Notes under the pieces: generated by a model
Database searches by the model: none
Told to the model about the DNA's origin: nothing
The model's input: the letters and a program-made list of their open reading frames with translations, nothing else
Origin: SG8-41 sp963699525
GTDB lineage: Bacteria; Pseudomonadota; Gammaproteobacteria; Burkholderiales; SG8-41
Reading direction: 5' to 3'
Assembly: GCA_963699525.1 (NCBI GenBank)
Contig: CAVOUI010000005.1
Span: 357,772-421,771, forward strand
DNA length: 64,000 nucleotides
Position numbers and translations under genes: made by a program
Shown: positions 34,957-43,667 of the stretch, piece after piece
Position numbering within the stretch: position 1 is the stretch's first letter
Layout of the letters: the number at the start of each line of letters is the position of its first letter

Positions 34957-37092
34957 TCAGCGCGCGAGGGGATCCGGGCGCAGCTGGAACTTCACCACCC
35001 GCGGCCGGTTCTCCGTGCCGCCCTCGACGTGGAACACCGTTCGCGTCGAGTAGGTCGCCCACAGCGCCTTTCCCTTCCAGCCCGCGCGGGGATCGTCGAT
35101 GCGCCCTTCCGCCCACTTGGCGAAGAAGCCCATGGGGTAGGGGACGCGGATAGTGACGAATTTACCCCGGACCAGCGCGAAGTAGGAGTCGCTCATATTC
35201 CCGGTCGCAATTGGGACGTTCGCTCCCAGCCCGAACGTGTTGAACTGGTCCACCCAGACGAAATAGCTCGCCTCGGCGCTGCCGTCGTCCGTGACATTCC
35301 GGAACTGCGGACCGGGAAACCGGTAGAGCGTCCAGCCCTCGGGGCAGTGCTTGCCGGTTGCTTTCGGCCCGTTGAGCGCGCCCGCGCACTTGCTGCGGTC
35401 GAAGCTTGCGAGGTGCCCGCTCGCGAGCGAGGCCCAGAAGACGCCGTTGCGGTCGATGTCGCCGCCGCGCGGCCCGTAGCCGGGGAACGGCGGCTCGTAG
35501 ATTTCCGTCAACGCGGTGTGCGTGGGATCCGGCCCCGGCGCGACCCGAACCACGCGGCCGGGGAACCCCAGCTGCGTTCCCCAGATCGAGCCGTCGACCG
35601 GATTCACTGCCACGCTGTAGAGGTTCGCCGCGACGCGCGTGTCCTTCGCGGAATCAGCGGGCTGACCCGGCTCCACGTAGGCGTCGCGTTTGCCGTTGCC
35701 GTTGGTGTCGAGGACGAAAGGCGACCAGCCCTGCGATCTCACTTCGTCGCCGGTCTCCTCGAACATTTTCCGGTTGATCCAGCCGAAGACACCCGGACCG
35801 GTGACTCCGCTCGAGAACCACAGCGTGTTATTGGCGTCCTCGGCCAGGACGACGTGGTGCGTCGGGAAGCACGTGCTGATCAGGGTGAACTTGCCGGTCG
35901 CCGGATCGTACATCGAGGCTTGCCGCGAGGCGCTGTTCAACGGGAACACTTTCGCCGAGGGATGGTCCGAGCCCTTCCTGCAGAAGTCGGGGTTGTCCGG
36001 GTGGCGCACGCGCGCCGCCATCCAGACCCGTCCCTTCTCATCCATCATCTGGTTGTGGATGCTGGTCTGGCTGTCCCAGATCGGCTGGGGGCCCCAGTAG
36101 GGCGACGGCGCCATCGGGTTCTTGACCGAGGACGGCGTCTTCGGGTCGCGCACCGGGTGCTTGATCGTGCTCGCGGTATTCGTGTTTGGATCGAGCACCG
36201 GGAAGTTGTCCGTGCTCTCCTCGGGCGCACCGTAGAGCTTGCCATTCGCGTTGACCGTCGGTTTGCGCCGGTCGGTCGAGATCAGGTCGTGCATGTAGCC
36301 GGTGGGCGTGCTCCAGTCCCACAGCGTGAGCATCACGTTGCGCTCGACTCCCTGCGGACGATTGGGCCGCGCGAACGGCAGCGCGCCGGCGGCGATGCGG
36401 TCGGTCCAGTCGGCCCAGTCGGAGAGGACCCGCTCGCGATCGAAGCGGTTCATGACGTTGATCATCTGGGTCATGGCCTGGCCCGAGGCGATGCGCCGAG
36501 CCCACGCTTCGGTGGACTTCATATGGGCGAAATCCTTGGGCATCGTGCGCGTGCCCTTGGTACCGAGGGCGTGGCACGACATGCAGCCGGTGGTCTTCAG
36601 CTGGTTCAGCCACTCGGGCTGGCTCTTCATCGGCCCCAGCGGAAACTCGCTCTTCGCCGGGATCCGCAGCATCGAGTACCAGTAGATCGGGGGGTAATAC
36701 TCCGCCGCCGCGGCCGCGCCCGGCGCTTCGACCGCCGTCAGGTTGAGGAGCTTCCCGGGCCCGGTCCGGACCTTCGGCGAATCCACCAGGCCGTAGCCGC
36801 GCACCCAGACGCTGTAGGTCGCCTGCGGGAGATCGGGCATGAGATAGCGCCCCCCCTCGTCGGTGACGACGATGCGCGCAAAGCGGGTCGGCAAATCGGT
36901 GGTTTCCGCGATCACCCAGACTCCGGCTTCCGGGCCCTTCGCGCTGTTGACGACGCCGCCGAGGTCGGCTGCGCCGACGTGGATCGATTCGTCCGCGGGC
37001 TGCGGCCTGTCCATCGGCGCCGCGCACGCCGCGAGCAGAGCGGCGACGGCAGCTGCTGCGACTCCCCCGAACAGCCATTTATTCGTTCTCAT
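34957..37092 (-). CDS. Large exported lipoprotein with CNA-B/carboxypeptidase-regulatory-like domain and CxxCH haem motif
   Basis: A 711-residue protein with a leader and lipobox ('LLAAC', Cys23). Residues ~40-125 resemble a carboxypeptidase regulatory-like beta-sandwich ('RIVVTDEGGRYLMPDLPQATYSVWVRGYGL'). A cytochrome-c haem site 'GCMSCHALG' (Cys170-His174) follows, then a long propeller-like region with 'SIHNQMMDEKGRVWMAARV', 'HHVVLAEDANNTLWFSSG' and 'GGDIDRNGVFWASLASGHL'. Relatives are described as carboxypeptidase regulatory-like or hypothetical. A periplasmic electron-transfer or dehydrogenase role is inferred from the haem site. Confidence 0.8.
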   Translation of the reverse strand: MRTNKWLFGGVAAAAVAALLAACAAPMDRPQPADESIHVGAADLGGVVNSAKGPEAGVWVIAETTDLPTRFARIVVTDEGGRYLMPDLPQATYSVWVRGYGLVDSPKVRTGPGKLLNLTAVEAPGAAAAAEYYPPIYWYSMLRIPAKSEFPLGPMKSQPEWLNQLKTTGCMSCHALGTKGTRTMPKDFAHMKSTEAWARRIASGQAMTQMINVMNRFDRERVLSDWADWTDRIAAGALPFARPNRPQGVERNVMLTLWDWSTPTGYMHDLISTDRRKPTVNANGKLYGAPEESTDNFPVLDPNTNTASTIKHPVRDPKTPSSVKNPMAPSPYWGPQPIWDSQTSIHNQMMDEKGRVWMAARVRHPDNPDFCRKGSDHPSAKVFPLNSASRQASMYDPATGKFTLISTCFPTHHVVLAEDANNTLWFSSGVTGPGVFGWINRKMFEETGDEVRSQGWSPFVLDTNGNGKRDAYVEPGQPADSAKDTRVAANLYSVAVNPVDGSIWGTQLGFPGRVVRVAPGPDPTHTALTEIYEPPFPGYGPRGGDIDRNGVFWASLASGHLASFDRSKCAGALNGPKATGKHCPEGWTLYRFPGPQFRNVTDDGSAEASYFVWVDQFNTFGLGANVPIATGNMSDSYFALVRGKFVTIRVPYPMGFFAKWAEGRIDDPRAGWKGKALWATYSTRTVFHVEGGTENRPRVVKFQLRPDPLAR

Positions 37093-37149
37093 CTGCCCGC
37101 CCCTCCGGTCAGGCGCAGTGAGTTTACATGAACCGGTTGCTGCCGTTCA

Positions 37150-38097
37150 CTAGCGCGGGATGCGGTCCTTGTTGCGCGAGACCCAGCCGCCGAAGGTCTG
37201 CAGCGAGGGATTCAGGGTGCGCGCCGATTCCAGGTTGCGCGCGGCGCAGAACTCCGATTCAAATTCCTGAAAGTACTGGAACATGTTGCCGAGCTCGTCG
37301 GCGCCGGGGGTGCCGAGGCGGCGGTATTCCTCGGGCGTGATCGGATTGTAGGACACCGGCTCGCCCAGCTCCTTGGCGATCGCGCCCGCCATCTGCGCCC
37401 CGGTCAGGTGATCGCCGGCGAAGCCGACGGTCTTGCCGAGCAGGTCGAAGCCTGCCCGGAAGATGCAGTACGCGCACTTCCCGATGTCGTCCGCGGAGAT
37501 GCCCGCGAGGCGCTTGTCGCCCATCGGCAGCTGGAGCTGGAGCTTGCCGTCCTTGCCCCGCTTCGGCCCCATGCCGAGGTAGAGCAGGTTCTCCCAGTAG
37601 AACGAGGTCAGCATGTAGGTGACCGGCACGCCGAACTGGGCAAAGGCGCGGTTGGCCTCGGCCTTGGCGTCGAAATGCGGCACCTTGTATTTCTCATTGA
37701 GCGTCGGCATGCGGTTGTCGGTGAGCGGCACGAGCTTGCGCGTGTCCTCGAGCGTGGACCAGACGACGTGCTTGAGGCTCGCTGCTTTCGCCGCCTGGGC
37801 CATGATGCCGGCCTGCACCAGCTCCTTCTCCGGCACGAAGTGCTCCCAGAAGAACGTGACGCAGAACGCGCCGTAGGCGCCGTCGAACGCCGCCCGCACG
37901 GTCGGCGCGCTGTCGAGGTCGGCCTGAACGACCTCGGCGCCGAGTTTCGCCAGCTCCCGCGCCTTCTCCGATTCGGGGTTCCGGGTGAGCGCGCGCACGG
38001 CGAAGCTGCCGCTCGTGTCATCCAGTATGGCGCGGACCAGCCCGCCGCCCTGGTTGCCGGTGGCGCCCACCACCGCGATGATCTTCTTTTCGGCCAT
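37150..38097 (-). CDS. NmrA-family NAD(P)-binding protein
   Basis: The 315-residue protein opens 'KKIIAVVGATGNQGGGLVRAIL', the GxxGxxG loop of atypical SDRs, with 'VRALTRNPESEKARELAKLGAEVVQADLD' and 'NRMPTLNEKYKVPHFDAKAEANRAF'. NmrA/HSCARG proteins sense NAD(P) ratios or act as isoflavone-reductase-like enzymes; a YxxxK site is not evident, so a sensor role is possible. It appears monocistronic. Confidence 0.88.
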   Translation of the reverse strand: MAEKKIIAVVGATGNQGGGLVRAILDDTSGSFAVRALTRNPESEKARELAKLGAEVVQADLDSAPTVRAAFDGAYGAFCVTFFWEHFVPEKELVQAGIMAQAAKAASLKHVVWSTLEDTRKLVPLTDNRMPTLNEKYKVPHFDAKAEANRAFAQFGVPVTYMLTSFYWENLLYLGMGPKRGKDGKLQLQLPMGDKRLAGISADDIGKCAYCIFRAGFDLLGKTVGFAGDHLTGAQMAGAIAKELGEPVSYNPITPEEYRRLGTPGADELGNMFQYFQEFESEFCAARNLESARTLNPSLQTFGGWVSRNKDRIPR

Positions 38098-38222
38098 GCC
38101 AACCGCTTTCCCGGGTCAATCGGCAAATGATAAGGGGTAAGGAACGGAAAGGACTGCTGCAGCCGTCACCCGCCATGCGAATGATGTCATGCTTTTGGGT
38201 ATCGCGCATCCATGTCCATGCA

Positions 38223-39071
38223 TCACGCCCGGCCGAGGTCGGCCAGATCCTCCGCGCTGAGTGCGAGCCGAGCCGCCGCGGCGTTTTCCTCGAGGTGGGC
38301 GATCGACCGCGTGCCGGGAATGGGAAGCATCACCGGCGAGCGCGCAAGGAGCCAGGCGATTGCCACCTGCGCTGTCGTCGCGCGGCGACGCGCGGCGACG
38401 CGCTGTAGCCGGGTCGAGCGCAGCACGCTGCCAGCGCCGAGCGGATACCACGGAAGGAAGGCCATGCCGGCCTTCTCGCAGGCGGCGAGCACGTCGTCAT
38501 CCTTGCGGTGCCCGATGTTGTACTCGTTTTGCACGGAGACGATGGGCGCGATGCGGCGCGCTTCCTCGAGCTGCTTCACCGTCACGTTGGAGACGCCGAG
38601 GTGCCGGATCTTGCCGGCGCGCTGCAGTTCCGCAAGCGCCCCGATGGACTCGGAATAGGGGACTCGCGGATCGGGCGCGTGGAACTGGTAGAGGTCGATG
38701 CGATCGAGCCGCAGGCGCTTCAAGCTCCCTTCGACCGCCCGGCGCAGATGCTCCGGCCGGCCGTTCTCGTCCCAGCGGTGGCGGCTCGGGCGGGTGAGGC
38801 CGCCTTTGGTGCCGATCACGAGATCCTTCGGATAGGGATGCAGCGCTTCCGCGATCAGGATCTCGGACACATCGGGGCCATAGCTATCGGCGGTGTCGAA
38901 GAAGTTGTGACCGAGCTCGAACGCGCGCGCGAGGAGCCTGCGCATGGCGGCGCGGTCCTTCGGCTCGCCCCAGATATCGGGACCGGCGACGCGCATCGCG
39001 CCGAATGCCAGGCGATTGACGGTCATGTCGCCGAGCCTGAGCGTGCCGGCCGCGGCGGCGGGTTGGGTCAC
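38223..39071 (-). CDS. Aldo/keto reductase
   Basis: An AKR TIM barrel with 'FGAMRVAGPDIWG', Asp and Tyr in 'NFFDTADSYGPDVSE', Lys in 'LVIGTKGGLTRPS', His in 'LYQFHAPDPRVPYSESIGAL' and 'IPGTRSIAHLEENAAAA' for NADPH binding: a complete catalytic tetrad. GTG 39071 gives a 282-residue protein; ATG 39128 would add an AT-rich, promoter-like stretch. It reduces carbonyls with NADPH. Divergent from the cupin gene. Confidence 0.9.
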   Translation of the reverse strand: MTQPAAAAGTLRLGDMTVNRLAFGAMRVAGPDIWGEPKDRAAMRRLLARAFELGHNFFDTADSYGPDVSEILIAEALHPYPKDLVIGTKGGLTRPSRHRWDENGRPEHLRRAVEGSLKRLRLDRIDLYQFHAPDPRVPYSESIGALAELQRAGKIRHLGVSNVTVKQLEEARRIAPIVSVQNEYNIGHRKDDDVLAACEKAGMAFLPWYPLGAGSVLRSTRLQRVAARRRATTAQVAIAWLLARSPVMLPIPGTRSIAHLEENAAAARLALSAEDLADLGRA

Positions 39072-39241
39072 TCGATCCACGATTCGCGAAGGTTGATCGG
39101 TGGTAAATTCATGATGAGGATATATCATCGGCGTTTCTGTTGTGCAGGGAGCGTCTCCAGGGCGGCGGGAGGATCAGGACATGAAAGTCAAATCAACCTT
39201 GAAGGTGATCAACCAGAAGGCACTGCAAGGGGCGGCGCGGC

Positions 39242-39646
39242 GTGACCGACGGGCAGACCTACCAGCGGCTCGTCGGCTGGCCGGAAGTTCAGGCGACCGA
39301 CCGGGTGCGGCTCGGGCGCGCGACCTACAAGCCCGGTACATACGAGCAGCTCCACTGGCACCCGATCGAGGCCTGCTACTACGTGATATCGGGGCATGCC
39401 ACCGTGCGCGACATCAACGGCAGGGAATTTCCGGTCAGCGCCGGCTCGATCATCTACGCGCCGGCCGGGATCGCGGGCGCCCACGAATGGGAGGTCAAGG
39501 AAGCGCTGGAGATCCTCGACATCCGCGCGACCAACGAAACCAACCGCAAGATCCAGTACACGGTGGACAAGAAGACCAAGCGGTCCTTCATCGATCTCAA
39601 GGATCTCGCGTATCGCGAGGCGATCAGCTTCAAGTCACATTACTAG
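39242..39646 (+). CDS. Cupin domain protein, possibly 5' frameshifted
   Basis: From GTG 39242 the product is 134 residues with cupin motif 1 'YEQLHWHPIEACYYVISG' and motif 2 'GSIIYAPAGIAGAHEW'. Just upstream, from ATG 39181, a different frame reads 'MKVKSTLKVINQKALQGAAR' and joins smoothly to 'VTDGQTYQRLVGW' if one base near 39232 is removed, giving 154 residues. So the true start may be 39181 with an indel. It precedes a D-2-hydroxyacid dehydrogenase gene by 4 bp. Confidence 0.78.
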   Translation: MTDGQTYQRLVGWPEVQATDRVRLGRATYKPGTYEQLHWHPIEACYYVISGHATVRDINGREFPVSAGSIIYAPAGIAGAHEWEVKEALEILDIRATNETNRKIQYTVDKKTKRSFIDLKDLAYREAISFKSHY

Positions 39647-39650
39647 CAGG

Positions 39651-40589
39651 ATGAGGCCGGAAATTCTCGTCCTGGTACCGATCTACGCGCCGGCGCTCGC
39701 CGCGCTGGAGCGCGAATTCGCGGTGCACAAGCTGTGGGCTGCGAAGGATCCGGATGCACTCGTGAAGGAAGTGTCCGGGAGAGTGCGCGCGGTGGTGACG
39801 AGCGGGTCCTCCGGGATCGAAAGCCGACTGTTCGAAGCGCTGCCCCGGCTCGAGATCATCGGCTGCTTCGGCACGCCGCGCGGCACTGTGGATCTCGCAC
39901 TGGCAAAGCACCGCGGCGTGGCTGTCACCAACACGCCGGACTCGATCACGGACGACGTCGCCGACCTCGCGATGGGATTGATGGTCGCGGTCATGCGCCG
40001 CATCGCGGAGGCCGACCGTTTCGTCCGGGCGGGACGATGGCTGTCCGGGCTGCTTCCGCCCGGCTCGGGTCTCGGCGGAAAGACGTGCGGCATCATCGGC
40101 CTCGGCGCCATCGGGCGCGCAATCGCGAAGCGAGCCGAGGCCTTCCGGATGTCCGTCTGCTATCACGGGCCGCGCCGGAAGGAGGGCACCGCCTATCCCT
40201 ATTACCCGGATCTCGCAAGTCTCGCGCAGGAGTCCGACTGCCTGGTCGTGGCGTGCTCGTTGACGCCCCAGACCCGCGGCCTGGTCGATGCGCGGATCCT
40301 GGACGCGCTCGGGCCGGAGGGCTATCTCGTCAATATTGCGCGCGGCCCGATCGTGGACGAGCAGGCGCTGATTGCTGCCTTGAGGGACCGTCGGATCGCC
40401 GGCGCGGCGCTCGACGTGTTCTGGGACGAGCCGAGGGTGCCGGAGGAACTGACGAAGATGGAGCACGTCGTGCTGGCTCCGCACATCGGCTCGACCACGC
40501 GGGAGGTCCGCGAGGGGCGCAGCGCGAAGCTGCTCGCGAATCTGCGCGCGCATTTCGCCGGCGAGCCTTTGCCCACGCCGCTCACGTGA
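39651..40589 (+). CDS. D-2-hydroxyacid dehydrogenase family protein
   Basis: The 312-residue protein starts 'MRPEILVLVPIYAPALAALE'. It has 'GKTCGIIGLGAIGRAIAKR' (NAD loop), 'VNIARGPIVDEQALIAAL' (Arg), 'DVFWDEPRVPEELTKM' (Glu) and 'VLAPHIGSTTREVREG' (His). It is similar to glyoxylate/hydroxypyruvate-type reductases. Its stop overlaps the MFS start by one base, and two DapA-family genes follow, suggesting a sugar-acid or hydroxy-acid pathway. Confidence 0.92.
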   Translation: MRPEILVLVPIYAPALAALEREFAVHKLWAAKDPDALVKEVSGRVRAVVTSGSSGIESRLFEALPRLEIIGCFGTPRGTVDLALAKHRGVAVTNTPDSITDDVADLAMGLMVAVMRRIAEADRFVRAGRWLSGLLPPGSGLGGKTCGIIGLGAIGRAIAKRAEAFRMSVCYHGPRRKEGTAYPYYPDLASLAQESDCLVVACSLTPQTRGLVDARILDALGPEGYLVNIARGPIVDEQALIAALRDRRIAGAALDVFWDEPRVPEELTKMEHVVLAPHIGSTTREVREGRSAKLLANLRAHFAGEPLPTPLT

Positions 40590-41821
40590 TGCGAGCCGCG
40601 CCCACGGGTCGGCGCCTGCTTGCGGCCGTGTTCCTGCCTTTCGCGGTGGGCTATTACGTCTCTTTCCTGTTCCGCAACGTCAATTCGGTCGTGTTTCCCG
40701 AGCTGACCGAGGCGTTCGATCTGACGCCGGGCACGCTGGGACTCCTCACCAGCGTCTACTTCCTGACTTTCGCCGGCGCGCAATTACCGCTCGGTGTGCT
40801 GATGGACCGCTACGGCCCGCGCCGGGTCAATGCGACGATGCTGCTGGTCGCGGCCCTCGGTGGGATCGTCTTCGCGGTCGCGGCGGGAGTGAATACCCTG
40901 ATGCTCGGCCGCGCGCTGATCGGCATGGGGGTCGCGGTTTGCTTCATGTCCTCCATCACGGTGTTCGCGCTGTGGTTTCCGCTCGAGCGGCTGGCGACCC
41001 TGATGGGATGGATGCTGCTGGTCGGAGCGATCGGCGCCATCTCCGCGACCAAGCCGGTCGAGCTGGCGTTGCGCGTGATCGACTGGCGGACGCTCTTCGT
41101 GCTGCTGTCCGGCCTTGCGGTCTGCGCCAGCGTGGCGATCCTCACTCTCGTCCCCGAAAAGCCCGCGTCCGCCGCGGTCGGATCGCTGCGGAGCCAGATC
41201 GCTCACCGCCGGCTCAATATTGCGCGATCGCGGTTTCTGGTCCCTGGGGCTCGCCTCCGCGTTCGTTCAGGCCACCGGCCTCGGACTTCTCGGGCTGTGG
41301 GCCGGGCCTTGGATGCGCGATGTCGCGGGACTCGACCGCGCGGCCATGGCGCAGGATCTGTTGTTCGCGGCCGGCGCGTTCGGCGTGGGCGGCGTGCTGT
41401 GCGGCACACTCTCCGACCGTCTCGCGCGGCGCGGCGTGCCGCCGCTCGCGACTTTCTTCGCGGGTTGCCTCGCGTCCACCGCGGCGCTGGTCCCGATCAT
41501 GCTCGGCTACGGCGAGGCGAGCCTCGTGCTCTGGATTCTGTTCATCGGATTGTGCCCGTTCGGGACGCTGGCGTTCCCGCTGCTCACGGCGCGATTTCCT
41601 CGGGAGATGACCGGCCGCGTCGTGACCGCGCTCAACATGGTCGTATTTCTGCTCGCGTTCGCCGTCCAGTACAGCGTCGGCGCGATCATCGGGCTGTGGC
41701 CGGTGACCGACGGACGCTATGCGCTCGAGGGATACGCCGCGCGTTCGGATTGTGCTGGATGCTGCAAGCTGCGTCGGTCGCGTGGCTCGCTTACTCTGAG
41801 CGCGGCGCGCTGCGCCGCTAA
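40589..41821 (+). pseudogene. MFS transporter with two compensating frameshifts
   Basis: The first half ('FLPFAVGYYVSFLFRNVNSVVFPEL', 'QLPLGVLMDRYGPRRVNATMLL') is a clear MFS N-terminal bundle. Near 41203 the frame changes and the next helices ('GFWSLGLASAFVQATGLGLLGLWAG', 'GGVLCGTLSDRLARRGVPPLATF') continue in another frame. Near 41745 it returns to the original frame, ending 'MLQAASVAWLAYSERGALRR'. The total, 1233 bp, is a multiple of three. A nutrient permease for the adjacent hydroxy-acid/DapA genes is likely. Error versus decay is unresolved. Confidence 0.85.
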
Positions 41822-41845
41822 GGTGGAAAGCATAGAATCCGGACC

Positions 41846-42760
41846 ATGACGATCAAGCTGAGAGGCGTGATGCAGAGCCCGGTCACGCCGCTGAAGAGCG
41901 ATTTCAGCCCCGATCTGCCGACCTTCGAGCGGCTGCTGGACTTCCACGTGCGCAGCGGCTCCCCGGCGATCTCGTGGCCGCATCACAAGGGCGAGTCGCT
42001 CAACCTGACGATTCCCGAGCGCAAGCAATTCGCCGAGGCGGCGGTGAAGGTGGTCGCGGGACGGGTGCCGGTCACGATCCACGTGAGCGCGCTCGCCGTC
42101 GAGGACACGATGGAGCTCGCGCGCCACGCGCAGGCAATCGGCGCGGACGGCATCCTCGCGATCACGCCCTATTTCTGGAACCCCTCGCTCGAGGCCATTC
42201 ACGATTACTTCGTGCGGCTCTGCACCGCGATCGACCTCCCCGTGATCTCGTACAACTCCCCCAGCTATCTCGCCGGCGTGGAGATCACCGGAGATTTGAT
42301 GGCGCGGTTGATCGATCGGCTGCCTAACTTCGTGGGCGTGAAGGAGGCGAGCTTCAACAGCGAGAAGTTCATCGAGCTTTCGCGCGTCGCGCTCGCGCTG
42401 CGGCCGACGTTCGCGATGCTGACGGGCGTGGAATACCTGCTGCCATCGGTTCCGCTCGGCGGCGTCGGATCGTACTCCGCCGCGGGGTCCATCTGTCCCA
42501 ACCTCTGCAACAGCCTGTTCGACGCGTGCGTCGGTGGCGACTGGCCGCTTGCGCGCGAGCTGCAATACAAACTGTCGCGCCTCTGGCTGCTGTTCCGCGA
42601 CCAGTATCCCTCGTCGTTGAAGGGCGGCATGGTGATCATGGGACGCCCGGTCGGGCCCACCCGCGCGCCGCTGCCCACCGCCACGCCGGAGCGCCAGGCC
42701 CACATCCGCTCGCAGCTCGAGGAGCTGGGGATACTGGATAGCGAGCCTCATGGCTGGTGA
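41846..42760 (+). CDS. Dihydrodipicolinate synthase (DapA) family aldolase/dehydratase
   Basis: A 304-residue DapA-superfamily TIM barrel with both key residues: Tyr136 in 'VISYNSPSYLAG' and Schiff-base Lys166 in 'FVGVKEASF'. 'GVMQSPVTPLKSDFSPDLPTFERLLDF' is the typical opening. Such enzymes use pyruvate or related oxo-acid chemistry (KDG aldolase, dehydratases). It overlaps the next paralogue by 11 bp. The two proteins align without gaps through this region. Confidence 0.9.
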   Translation: MTIKLRGVMQSPVTPLKSDFSPDLPTFERLLDFHVRSGSPAISWPHHKGESLNLTIPERKQFAEAAVKVVAGRVPVTIHVSALAVEDTMELARHAQAIGADGILAITPYFWNPSLEAIHDYFVRLCTAIDLPVISYNSPSYLAGVEITGDLMARLIDRLPNFVGVKEASFNSEKFIELSRVALALRPTFAMLTGVEYLLPSVPLGGVGSYSAAGSICPNLCNSLFDACVGGDWPLARELQYKLSRLWLLFRDQYPSSLKGGMVIMGRPVGPTRAPLPTATPERQAHIRSQLEELGILDSEPHGW

Positions 42761-43667
42761 GCTGGCGGGCCTCGTTCACACCCCCGTCACGCCGTTCACG
42801 CGCGACGGACGGATCGACTACGACGTCTACGGGAAGCTGATCGAATTCCACCTGCGCAACGGCGCGGACGCGCTCGCGCTGCCCATGCACGCGGGCGAGT
42901 CGGTCAGCCTCGTGGGCGACGAGCGGCGGGCGCTGCTCGAGTTCGCGATCAAGCAGGTTCGGGGCCGGGTCCCGGTCGTGGCCCACGTCAGCGACGCCGG
43001 AACCGGGATCGCGGCCGAATATGCGCGTCACGCGGAGGCGGCGGGTGCAGCCGCAGTCGTGGCGACGACCCCTTACTATTGGACGCCGCCGCCGGCGATG
43101 GTGCTGGAGCATTTTGCGAGAATCGGCGCGGCGGTGAAAATCCCGTTCCTCGTCCACAATGCGCCGGATGAAATGGCGGGCACCCGGATCACCGCCGAGC
43201 TCGCGCTCCGGCTCATGGACCGGGCCGGCAACTTCGCCGGTGTCGTGGATTCGAGCCTCGACTGGCAGTTCATGGTCGAGCTGGTCGACCAGGCGCGGCG
43301 ACCCCGCCCCGCGTTCCAGTTGCTGTCGGGCGTGGAGTACATGGTCTCCGCGAGAGCGATTGGCGCGACGGGCGCGTTCTCCTCGCTCGTCGCGATCGCG
43401 CCGAGGGCCGTGCGCAGCCTCTACGATCTCTGCCGAAAGGACCGGCTGTTCGAGGCGCGGCGCGTCCAGGAAGAGATCGCGGTGCTGCTCCAGCTCGTGA
43501 AACGAGCCGGGGCCGCCGGGCTCAAGGCGGCGCTGCGCGCGATGGGGCGCGAGTGCGGCGGCGTGCGCCCGCCGCTGCGGCCGCTCGGCGAGGAAGAATC
43601 GGGCAGGCTGTCGGAGGCGCTTGCTCGGATGCCGTTTCTCCGCACGGAGCCGCGCGGATGGCAGTGA
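42750..43667 (+). CDS. DapA-family paralogue lacking the catalytic Tyr and Lys
   Basis: This 305-residue protein aligns residue for residue with its upstream neighbour, but the catalytic Tyr position is His136 ('FLVHNAPDEMAG') and the Schiff-base Lys position is Val166 ('FAGVVDSSL'). Both hallmarks of Schiff-base aldolases are thus lost, though the fold motifs 'HTPVTPFTRDGRIDYDVYGKLIEF' and 'VVATTPYYWTPP' remain. It may be a regulatory or structural partner of the intact paralogue, or use other chemistry. It overlaps both neighbouring genes. Confidence 0.9.
   Translation: MAGELAGLVHTPVTPFTRDGRIDYDVYGKLIEFHLRNGADALALPMHAGESVSLVGDERRALLEFAIKQVRGRVPVVAHVSDAGTGIAAEYARHAEAAGAAAVVATTPYYWTPPPAMVLEHFARIGAAVKIPFLVHNAPDEMAGTRITAELALRLMDRAGNFAGVVDSSLDWQFMVELVDQARRPRPAFQLLSGVEYMVSARAIGATGAFSSLVAIAPRAVRSLYDLCRKDRLFEARRVQEEIAVLLQLVKRAGAAGLKAALRAMGRECGGVRPPLRPLGEEESGRLSEALARMPFLRTEPRGWQ

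Noticed and set aside
35029..37131. A 700-codon plus-strand frame opposite the haem lipoprotein gene
   Set aside because: Antisense shadow; the minus-strand product has a lipobox, haem motif and domain structure, while the plus-strand one has none.
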